Below, piece by piece: positions 1-4,980 of a stretch of 5,686 nt of DNA. A program made the position numbers and the translations under genes. The stretch's first letter is position 1; each line of letters opens with the position of its first letter. The stretch spans positions 1 to 5,686 of the forward strand of contig CALHTA010000186.1 of assembly GCA_938038645.1 (NCBI GenBank), written 5' to 3'. A model generated the notes under the pieces. It was not told where the DNA came from, ran no database searches, and saw nothing but the letters and a program-made list of their open reading frames with translations. The DNA is from an uncultured Thiotrichaceae bacterium (GTDB lineage Bacteria > Pseudomonadota > Gammaproteobacteria > Thiotrichales > Thiotrichaceae).

Positions 1-539
1 CTTTAGCGTTACTTCCCCTTAATAACGGATTTTCTTCAATCGTATGGTCACTTCCTGTTGATCGAGCGAGTCGGTTATTAAGGCTCACGGATCAAGAGTT
101 TTGCCGTCAGCTTGCAGAGGCTTCTGAATATCGTCTAGGTGGGATTACAGAAATTGGGAAGCGAGCCGCTTTTCCTCTCAGCGGCTCGCAAGCAACATCT
201 TATGTCCGTCCCGGAGTCGCGCTAATTGGTGACGCAGCACATACCATCCACCCATTGGCAGGTCAGGGGGTCAACCTCGGCATTAAGGATGCAGTCGTTC
301 TTGCCGATATATTATTGTCCCAGAGCGTTAGAGATTGGGGGAGTTATAAGCAACTCCGACGCTATGAACGAGCGCGAAAAGGTGAAAACTTTGTCGCAAT
401 GAAAGTAATGGAAGGGTTTAAGCATCTGTTTGGTCACGATGTAGAGTTTGTAAAAATTGCTCGCAATACGGGCCTCAATCTTTTTAATTCAGTACCGCAG
501 GTAAAGCAGCAGATCATGCGCAGCGCCATGGGTTTATAA
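1..539 (+). CDS. FAD-dependent ubiquinone-biosynthesis hydroxylase (UbiH/UbiF/UbiI/COQ6 family), C-terminal part
   Basis: The frame is open from base 3 to the TAA at 537-539, giving 178 residues; the N-terminus with the Rossmann GxGxxG motif lies outside the window. The diagnostic signature of this flavin monooxygenase family, GDAAHTIHPLAGQG (fragment residues 76-89), is present; in the family it contacts FAD. The fragment opens with a strand ending SSIVWSLP, also typical of the family. Known members hydroxylate the ring of ubiquinone precursors at the cytoplasmic face of the inner membrane, within the Ubi complex. The C-terminus, with VKQQ followed by a terminal AMGL, resembles UbiF or UbiI more than UbiH, but I cannot assign the exact paralogue (hence ring position) from half a protein. 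The TTG at 255 is an internal Leu codon, not a start. The antiporter gene follows after 27 bases on the same strand with no terminator between, so the two are probably co-transcribed. Confidence 0.93.
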   Translation, partial: LALLPLNNGFSSIVWSLPVDRASRLLRLTDQEFCRQLAEASEYRLGGITEIGKRAAFPLSGSQATSYVRPGVALIGDAAHTIHPLAGQGVNLGIKDAVVLADILLSQSVRDWGSYKQLRRYERARKGENFVAMKVMEGFKHLFGHDVEFVKIARNTGLNLFNSVPQVKQQIMRSAMGL

Positions 540-566
540 GTCACAAATTAAGTACAAGGAACAAGA

Positions 567-1799
567 ATGGATCTCATTCAAACATTTGCCACACTCATCA
601 GTTTGGCGGCTCTGTTTAGCTATATTAACCACCGGTTTATAAAATTACCCACGACGATTGGCCTGTTGGTAATTTCCTTATTGCTTTCGCTTGCACTGAT
701 TGGCTTAGGTAAATTTGGCTTTCCATTAGAGTCTTATGCGCAGGTGATGCTAAAAGAGATCGACTTTAACAAAGCGCTTATGCAGGGAATGTTAAGCGCT
801 TTACTGTTCGCGGGTGCGTTGCATGTAAGTCTCGAAGATCTAAAGAAACAGAAATGGATTGTCGCCATTTTGGCAAGTATCGGCATGCTAAGTTCAACGG
901 TTATGGTGGGCTTTGCGTCGTACTATGTATTTGCACTATTCGGTCTAGATATACCCTTTATCTACTGCTTGCTGTTTGGCTCCCTTATCTCGCCAACAGA
1001 CCCCATTGCTGTGTTAGGCATACTGAAGCACTTAGGCGCTCCAAAAACACTAGAAACTAAAATCGCTGGTGAGTCGCTATTTAATGACGGCTTTGCAGTT
1101 GTTGTTTTTATTGTTTTGCTTGGAATCGCAGCGGGAGGCGGGGATGACCCCGTTTCTATCTCTAGTGTGATGTTGCTGTTCTTGCAAGAAGCTGTGGGTG
1201 GGGTTGGCTTTGGCCTGATTGCTGGTTATGTTGTGTTCCGTATGTTAGCGAGCATCGACAACTATCAGGTTGAGATTTTGCTAACGCTGGGTTTGGTGTT
1301 TGGTGGTTACGCATTAGCGAGTGCTTTGCATATTTCAGGACCAATATTTGTTGTGGTAGCGGGCCTTTTAATTGGTAATAGAGGTCGCCAGCATGGCATG
1401 TCAGATCGCACCCGGGAGCACCTCGATAACTTCTGGGAACTTATCGATGAAATACTAAATGCGGTGTTGTTTGTCTTGATTGGTTTGGAGGTTTTAATCC
1501 TCACATTCGATCTAAATTATTTATATGCTGGATTAGTCATGATTCCAGTAACGCTGCTAGCGAGGTTTATTAGCGTTGGAGTCCCTGTTTCGCTGATGAA
1601 ACTGCGAAAAACATTCACCCCTAACGTGATCCGCATTTTAACTTGGGGTGGCCTACGGGGCGGTATTTCAATTGCGCTTGCGCTAACATTGCCTGCGGGT
1701 GAGGCCAGAGAAGCATTGATCGTAGTGACCTACGTTATCGTGATTTTCTCTATCATTGTTCAAGGTCTAACTGTTGGTAAATTAATCAAGCCAGAGTAG
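567..1799 (+). CDS. Na+/H+ antiporter, CPA1 (NhaP-type) family
   Basis: This is a complete 410-residue, strongly hydrophobic protein with about 12-13 predicted membrane spans, expected to be an inner-membrane exchanger of Na+ (or another cation) for H+. The CPA1 ion-site signatures are visible: SPTDP at 142-146 (unwound helix, T144/D145), and GESLFND at 168-174 with E169 and the N173-D174 pair that defines electroneutral CPA1 exchangers. GGLRGG at 361-366 carries the conserved membrane Arg (R364). FWELIDEILNAVLF at 289-302 is another family block. There is no long cytosolic C-terminal domain, so the protein is a bare transport domain close to the usual length for bacterial NhaP proteins. The ATG at 567 is preceded by AAGGA (556-560) at a six-base spacing. 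The gene probably shares a transcript with the upstream quinone hydroxylase. Family assignment is secure; the transported ion (Na+, K+ or Li+) cannot be read from sequence. Confidence 0.95.
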   Translation: MDLIQTFATLISLAALFSYINHRFIKLPTTIGLLVISLLLSLALIGLGKFGFPLESYAQVMLKEIDFNKALMQGMLSALLFAGALHVSLEDLKKQKWIVAILASIGMLSSTVMVGFASYYVFALFGLDIPFIYCLLFGSLISPTDPIAVLGILKHLGAPKTLETKIAGESLFNDGFAVVVFIVLLGIAAGGGDDPVSISSVMLLFLQEAVGGVGFGLIAGYVVFRMLASIDNYQVEILLTLGLVFGGYALASALHISGPIFVVVAGLLIGNRGRQHGMSDRTREHLDNFWELIDEILNAVLFVLIGLEVLILTFDLNYLYAGLVMIPVTLLARFISVGVPVSLMKLRKTFTPNVIRILTWGGLRGGISIALALTLPAGEAREALIVVTYVIVIFSIIVQGLTVGKLIKPE

Positions 1800-1805
1800 T
1801 TCCTT

Positions 1806-1834
1806 TTAAATGATTACTGGCTTATACTTATAAT
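1806..1834 (+). promoter_or_regulatory. Candidate sigma-70 promoter for the small-ORF pair
   Basis: A perfect TATAAT lies at 1829-1834, with a weak -35-like TTAAAT at 1806-1811 and a 17-base spacer. An overlapping TATACT sits at 1823-1828. Transcription would start near 1841, almost at the ATG at 1843. The box falls just after the antiporter stop (1797-1799) in an AT-rich stretch, so a chance match is possible. No terminator hairpin is visible between the antiporter and this site. Confidence 0.45.
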
Positions 1835-1842
1835 CACACCCG

Positions 1843-1965
1843 ATGAGTTTGTTTAAACTGACCCCTACAGTTGCAGGCTCTGGCGGTTCTTTCACAGTGA
1901 TTTTAAGTGTGGTTGTGTCGACGCTAAATGGATTTGGATGGCGATACTTGCACGAAGGAGGTTGA
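1843..1965 (+). CDS. Possible 40-residue small membrane protein (unproven ORF)
   Basis: ATG at 1843 opens a 40-codon frame ending at TGA 1963-1965. It begins MSLFKLTPTV and has a hydrophobic stretch at about residues 17-33 (FTVILSVVVSTLNGFGW), long enough for one membrane span. I recognise no family. It has no Shine-Dalgarno of its own, but a TATAAT box ends eight bases before the ATG, so the message could be nearly leaderless. Its last three codons contain the Shine-Dalgarno of the next gene, and its stop lies four bases before that gene's ATG. This geometry would allow translational coupling. A 40-codon open frame is easily found by chance, so this is a hypothesis only. Confidence 0.25.
   Translation: MSLFKLTPTVAGSGGSFTVILSVVVSTLNGFGWRYLHEGG
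1955..1962 (+). promoter_or_regulatory. Shine-Dalgarno that fixes the start of the 75-residue protein
   Basis: AAGGAGGT is a full match to the anti-Shine-Dalgarno of 16S rRNA and stands seven bases before the ATG at 1970. The alternative in-frame ATG at 1928 has no such site, so the shorter form is preferred. Confidence 0.85.
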
Positions 1966-1969
1966 GAAA

Positions 1970-2197
1970 ATGCAGGAACTCATTTTACCAATCATTGCGG
2001 GTATTTTTATAGGGCTCGCAATAGCATTAGTAACTTTCAGGCTAGCATCGAAGGTACAGTTAGAAAAAGCTAAGGAGTCTGGTATGCAAATAATCTATGA
2101 AGAAATAGTGACGAAGCGTAAATATCAAGATTACCAATACAGCAGCTTAGTGAAGCGAGTCATGGACAAAGTACATCTGTCACAGATTCTGGAATAA
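1970..2197 (+). CDS. Hypothetical 75-residue single-span membrane protein
   Basis: I do not recognise a family. The protein starts MQELILP, and residues about 4-23 form one hydrophobic segment rich in Ile, Leu and Ala, with Gly at 11 and 15. A charged region follows: R24, then K28, K33 and K35 mixed with E32 and E36, and a Tyr/Lys-rich tail that looks alpha-helical. The positive charges just after the span suggest an N-out/C-in bitopic inner-membrane protein with about 50 cytoplasmic residues. ATG 1970 is chosen over the in-frame ATG at 1928 (89 residues) because a perfect Shine-Dalgarno stands at 1955-1962. Its stop lies 18 bases from the stop of the converging yajD, with no clear terminator between. 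Function unknown. Confidence 0.7.
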   Translation: MQELILPIIAGIFIGLAIALVTFRLASKVQLEKAKESGMQIIYEEIVTKRKYQDYQYSSLVKRVMDKVHLSQILE

Positions 2198-2215
2198 ATA
2201 ACGTAGCGTTGGCGA

Positions 2216-2551
2216 TTATTTCTTCATCATGCTTTTAAGATCAGCAAAGGGATTGTGTGTGGCTGGTTTAACTTCCTTTTCCGCCATCGTTCCATACTTT
2301 ACAAACTCACCATACTTTGAATGCTCGTGATCATGACAGTACAGGCAGAGTAACTCCCAATTACTGCCGTCTTCAGGGTTGTTGTCGTGGTCGTGATCTA
2401 TGTGATGAACCGTGAGCTCACGTAAGTTTGAGTATACAAATTCCCTAGCGCAGCGACCGCATACCCATGGGTACATCTTGAGGGCTTTGTCTCTGTAGCC
2501 TGCTTCAGTCTTTTTGTAAGCAGTTGTTCTTCCTAGATAGTCAGTTGCCAT
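2216..2551 (-). CDS. yajD: YajD-family HNH nuclease domain protein
   Basis: This 111-residue protein is nearly identical to E. coli YajD (about 115 residues, from memory) across its central block: YPWVCGRC at 27-34, FVYSNLRELTVHHIDHDH at 38-55, and NPEDGSNWELLCLYCHDHEH at 58-77. It ends in the shared NPFADLKSMM. Two CxxC pairs (C31/C34 and C69/C72) should bind a structural zinc. HH at 49-50, N64 and H73 form the HNH beta-beta-alpha-metal core, so metal-dependent nuclease activity is expected, though to my knowledge the cellular role of YajD is not settled. Divergence is confined to the first 20 residues and to a loop at about 81-97. It lies 12 bases after the stop of the small lipoprotein gene and is probably co-transcribed with it. 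Its Shine-Dalgarno is weak (AAGAAAG upstream). Confidence 0.95.
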   Translation of the reverse strand: MATDYLGRTTAYKKTEAGYRDKALKMYPWVCGRCAREFVYSNLRELTVHHIDHDHDNNPEDGSNWELLCLYCHDHEHSKYGEFVKYGTMAEKEVKPATHNPFADLKSMMKK

Positions 2552-2563
2552 AGTTCAGCTTTC

Positions 2564-2833
2564 TTATGCTTGCTTGGGAATAAAGGTTCTATTGTAACCT
2601 TTTGCTGCCAAGCAATCAGCTTCAAGTCTAGGGTTTGGTTTAGGGTTGGGGTATTTAGCTAGTGCAAGCAATGCCTCATTTGATCCAAATACGATGGATG
2701 ACATCGATTGACATTCAGCTTTGTCAGCCAACTGTGCGGTTTGGCTTTTTTGGGGATGTGACCAGACATAAGTCCCGAATAGGGAGCATCCGTAAAGCAA
2801 TGTCACTAAAGTAGTTATTAGAATTAAACGCAT
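2564..2833 (-). CDS. Small putative lipoprotein, 89 residues
   Basis: The N-terminus MRLILITTLVTLLYGC has a charged residue at 2, a hydrophobic core and a lipobox-like LYGC, so C16 would be lipidated after signal peptidase II cleavage. Tyr at -2 is less common than Ala or Ser. The remaining 73 residues would be periplasmic, anchored to the inner or outer membrane. The residue at +2 is Ser, not Asp, which in E. coli-like systems favours outer-membrane sorting. Two further Cys (C41 in AECQSM, C74 in DCLAAKGY) could form a disulfide. I do not recognise the family. The start is fixed by an in-frame TAG ten codons upstream with no other start codon between, yet no convincing Shine-Dalgarno precedes the ATG. 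yajD follows 12 bases downstream. No terminator is visible between the upstream tRNA-Leu gene and this gene, so read-through transcription is possible. Confidence 0.75.
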   Translation of the reverse strand: MRLILITTLVTLLYGCSLFGTYVWSHPQKSQTAQLADKAECQSMSSIVFGSNEALLALAKYPNPKPNPRLEADCLAAKGYNRTFIPKQA

Positions 2834-2942
2834 CGAGTATAAGCCAAGGTATTGGATGAGCTAAAGATACTAGATTGATGTCGTAAGTACGAGGAATTTA
2901 TATTTTTAGGTGTACTTTAAGACATTGTGTTTGAGTTTTGTC

Positions 2943-3042
2943 GTAAGATGGTGCCGGGAGGGGGAATCGAACCCCCACTCTGTTACCAGAACCGGATTTT
3001 GAATCCGGCGCGTCTACCAGTTCCGCCATCCCGGCATCTTAC
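2943..3042 (-). repeat. Complementary leader and trailer flanking tRNA-Leu
   Basis: In the minus-strand transcript, the seven bases just before the tRNA (GTAAGAT, plus coordinates 3042-3036) are the exact reverse complement of ATCTTAC (2949-2943), which begins with the final A of the encoded CCA. The precursor could extend the acceptor stem by seven pairs, separated from it by a small ACC bulge. The match is directly visible; any role in RNase P or 3' processing is inference. Confidence 0.55.
2949..3035 (-). tRNA. tRNA-Leu, anticodon CAA, with encoded CCA
   Basis: The reverse strand folds as an 87-base class II tRNA. The acceptor stem is GCCGGGA (3035-3029) with TCCCGGC (2959-2953), the discriminator is A (2952), and the 3' CCA is encoded (2951-2949). 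The D arm contains the usual GG of ACTGGTAGA. The anticodon arm is CCGGA/TCCGG with loop TTCAAAA, so the anticodon is CAA (plus 2999-3001) and reads UUG Leu codons. A long variable arm typical of Leu tRNA follows, then the T arm GGGGG-TTCGATT-CCCCC. It lies downstream of bioA on the same strand but has its own promoter candidate. No hairpin-plus-U-run terminator is visible after it. Confidence 0.97.
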
Positions 3043-3072
3043 AAGCAATCAATCGCTCGATTTGAGTTGCGC

Positions 3073-3100
3073 ATTTTACCGGATTGTAGAGGTTTGTCAT
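3073..3100 (-). promoter_or_regulatory. Promoter for tRNA-Leu
   Basis: On the minus strand ATGACA (3100-3095) is followed after 16 bases by TAAAAT (3078-3073), a good sigma-70 pair (5/6 at each element). Transcription should begin near 3066, giving a leader of about 30 bases before the tRNA at 3035. A GCGC discriminator directly after the -10 is the kind of GC-rich element found at stringently controlled stable-RNA promoters. It lies just downstream of the bioA stop. Confidence 0.7.
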
Positions 3101-3128
3101 GGCTTTTTTTAGCTCATTTTCTATTTTC

Positions 3129-4436
3129 TCAGTTCTGATGCGTCAATTGAGCATCAAACTCAGAAACGACTGTGTGCATAGCGGCGGTAAGCTTGCTGAG
3201 TTGCTCAGGTTTTATAACAAATGGCGGCATAATGTAGAGCAGCTTTCCAAATGGACGAATCCATACGCCTAGCTCCACCAGGCGTGGTTGTATCCAATGC
3301 ATATCGACCGCTTCATTGAGTTGTATAACGCCAATAGCACCTTTAGTTCTAACGTCAGCGACTATTTCTAAATCTAAACATTTGGCAAGCTCATCGGTCA
3401 TTTGTTGTTGTATGTTTAAGACTCGTTGTTGCCAGTCGGACTCTAGTAACAGTTTGATACTAGCCAGTGCGACACTACAAGCTAAAGGATTTGCCATGAA
3501 AGTTGGCCCATGCATTAATACGCCTTGGCCATCACTTCCAATACCGTGTGCAACTTTGCGGCTAGTCATTACGGCTGCTAAAGTCATATAGCCACCCGTT
3601 AACGCCTTACCTAAAACCAATATATCGGGTTCTATCTGCGCTTGCTCATAAGCAAATAAAGTTCCACTTCGTCCAAAGCCGGTAGCGATTTCATCTAAAA
3701 TCAATAGCACATCAAACTCATCACAAAGCTCACGGACTCTTTGCAAATATTCAGGATGATAGAAGCGTATGCCTCCTGCGTTTTGCACCATCGGTTCAAG
3801 AATGACGGCGGCAATTTCATTATGATGCGCTGTGATTAACGTTTTAAACGAGTTGATGTGGCTTTCTTGCCAAGGCTCTCCGGCCTTAATCGATGGGGGC
3901 GCATCGGCAAACAAATGCTGAATCAGCACGCCAGTGAACATGTCATGCATACCATTTACAGGGTCGCAGACTGACATAGCCGCAAAGGTGTCCCCGTGAT
4001 AACCACTTCTTACCGTGAGGAGCTTGTTCTTTTCTCCACGATCCTGAGCAATCCAATACTGTAGAGCCATTTTGATCGACACTTCTACGCCAACTGAGCC
4101 TGAGTCTGCAAAAAATACATGCTGTAAGTTGTCAGCAGTTATATCAATCAATTGCTTTGCGAGCTCGACCGCAGGCGCGTGAGTTAAACCACCAAACATA
4201 ACATGCGACATTTTACTGGCTTGATCTGTCAGCGCTTGATTCAACACGGGGTGGTTATAGCCATGTAAAGCCGTCCACCAAGATGACATTCCATCGACCA
4301 ATACCTCGCCTGTTTCAAGTGTTAGCTCGACACCGCTGGCGGATGCTACTGGAAAAGCGGGTACAGGGTTTTGCATGCTGGTGTAAGGGTGCCAAATATG
4401 GTCTTTATCATAAGCAATGAGTTCTTCTGGCGTCAT
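3129..4436 (-). CDS. bioA: Adenosylmethionine-8-amino-7-oxononanoate aminotransferase
   Basis: This 435-residue class III PLP aminotransferase is the biotin-pathway enzyme that transfers the amino group of S-adenosylmethionine to KAPA to give DAPA, in the cytoplasm. The E. coli active-site set is present at a near-constant offset: Y17/Y18 in WHPYTS, W53-W54 in GMSSWW, the phosphate-binding GSVGVE at 113-118, Y146 in SGYHGD, D248 in LDEIATGFGR, the Schiff-base Lys K277 in LVLGKALTGG, T312 in HGPTFMANP, and R394 in WIRPFG. SSWW and the late Arg separate BioA from other class III aminotransferases. Length is normal and no residue is missing. ATG 4436 has only a weak GGAA upstream. No other bio gene is in view; in E. 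coli bioA diverges from bioBFCD, but here it diverges from a thioesterase gene. A GGTTTACAA, identical to a BirA half-site, lies in its upstream region. Confidence 0.98.
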   Translation of the reverse strand: MTPEELIAYDKDHIWHPYTSMQNPVPAFPVASASGVELTLETGEVLVDGMSSWWTALHGYNHPVLNQALTDQASKMSHVMFGGLTHAPAVELAKQLIDITADNLQHVFFADSGSVGVEVSIKMALQYWIAQDRGEKNKLLTVRSGYHGDTFAAMSVCDPVNGMHDMFTGVLIQHLFADAPPSIKAGEPWQESHINSFKTLITAHHNEIAAVILEPMVQNAGGIRFYHPEYLQRVRELCDEFDVLLILDEIATGFGRSGTLFAYEQAQIEPDILVLGKALTGGYMTLAAVMTSRKVAHGIGSDGQGVLMHGPTFMANPLACSVALASIKLLLESDWQQRVLNIQQQMTDELAKCLDLEIVADVRTKGAIGVIQLNEAVDMHWIQPRLVELGVWIRPFGKLLYIMPPFVIKPEQLSKLTAAMHTVVSEFDAQLTHQN

Positions 4437-4459
4437 AACGTTTCCGTATTTGTGATTGT

Positions 4460-4485
4460 GGTTTACAATTGCCAGCCATTGTAAC
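4460..4485. promoter_or_regulatory. Inverted repeat in the bioA/thioesterase divergent promoter region
   Basis: The 94 bases between bioA and the thioesterase gene contain a perfect 7-base dyad, TTACAAT (4463-4469) and ATTGTAA (4478-4484), separated by eight bases. Each arm includes a TACAAT that could act as a -10 box, on the plus strand at 4464-4469 and on the minus strand at 4483-4478, although the matching -35 hexamers are poor. The left arm lies in GGTTTACAA (4460-4468), equal to one half of the BirA biotin operator. The mate is in the outward-facing arrangement and at the wrong spacing, so this is not a canonical BirA site. A divergent operator is plausible but unproven. Confidence 0.4.
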
Positions 4486-4530
4486 TTTGCTGGTTAAAAC
4501 AGTAGAGAATTAATTCTTAGAGGTGGTTGT

Positions 4531-4980
4531 ATGAGTGCTGAAAAAGAAGAAACTCGCGGACGAATTACTAGTCGCACCATGGCAATGCCTGCCGATACTA
4601 ACCCTTCTGGCGATATATTTGGAGGTTGGGTTCTGTCACAGATGGATATTGCTGCGGGTATTTGTGCTGGACAGCGTGCGCAAAACCGAGTGGTTACGGT
4701 GGCCGTTGACAGTATGAGCTTTATTAAGCCAGTCAAGGTAGGGGATATCTTAGGTGTTTACACGGCCATCGACAGGACGGGGCGTACCTCTATGGATATT
4801 CATGTGGAAGCATGGGTGAGAAGAGGGCGTATTGGCACCCGTGAAAAAGTGACCGATGCTACGTTTAAATTTGTAGCGGTTGATGATGAGGGAGTTCCAA
4901 CACCAATTCCTAATCGAGAAGATTTGCCAGAGTACGCCTTACGCTGGAGCCCAACTAAAGATGAAAGCAATTCACTATGA
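4531..4980 (+). CDS. yciA: Acyl-CoA thioesterase, YciA-type hotdog fold
   Basis: This 149-residue single-hotdog protein should hydrolyse acyl-CoA to free acid and CoA in the cytoplasm; characterised YciA enzymes are broad-range hexamers. It matches E. coli YciA in order: [10 protein letters not shown] at 15-24, [14 protein letters not shown] at 26-39 with the presumed catalytic Asp D39, [12 protein letters not shown] at 53-64, KPVKVGDI at 66-73, and the terminal strands [10 protein letters not shown] at 109-118. The tail beyond about residue 128 is longer than in E. coli and acidic at its end. The start is supported by AGAGGTGG at 4519-4526. It is transcribed divergently from bioA. Its stop TGA (4978-4980) overlaps the queA start as ATGA, so the two genes are probably one operon with coupled translation. 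The physiological substrate cannot be inferred from sequence. Confidence 0.93.
   Translation: MSAEKEETRGRITSRTMAMPADTNPSGDIFGGWVLSQMDIAAGICAGQRAQNRVVTVAVDSMSFIKPVKVGDILGVYTAIDRTGRTSMDIHVEAWVRRGRIGTREKVTDATFKFVAVDDEGVPTPIPNREDLPEYALRWSPTKDESNSL

Noticed and set aside
1162..1504. Two minus-strand ORFs inside the antiporter gene
   Set aside because: They are antisense to a well-conserved membrane protein and their composition does not look like real protein.
1928..1969. Longer form of the 75-residue protein starting at ATG 1928
   Set aside because: There is no Shine-Dalgarno before 1928, whereas a perfect one stands before ATG 1970. The extra N-terminus (MDLDGDTCTKEVEK) is polar and would precede the membrane span without clear purpose.
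2200..2210. AACG-TAG-CGTT hairpin between the converging stops
   Set aside because: The stem is only four pairs with a three-base loop and no U-run, too weak to call a terminator.
2879..2947. Nine-base direct repeat TGTCGTAAG (2879-2887 and 2939-2947) next to the tRNA 3' end, as a possible attachment site
   Set aside because: It is short, only 60 bases apart, outside the tRNA body, and there is no integrase or other mobile gene nearby.
2927..3112. 61-codon plus-strand ORF
   Set aside because: It runs antisense through the whole tRNA-Leu gene and is explained by it.
3316..3591. 91-codon plus-strand ORF
   Set aside because: It is an antisense shadow of bioA, Cys/Ser-rich, with no start signal.
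4434..4468. Canonical BirA operator before bioA
   Set aside because: One half (GGTTTACAA, 4460-4468) is perfect, but the sequence 14-16 bases away on the required side does not resemble TTGTAAACC.
4506..4517. Perfect 12-base palindrome AGAATTAATTCT before the thioesterase Shine-Dalgarno
   Set aside because: A palindrome of this length is expected about once in a window of this size by chance, and it is AT-rich. The position is suggestive but there is no supporting evidence.
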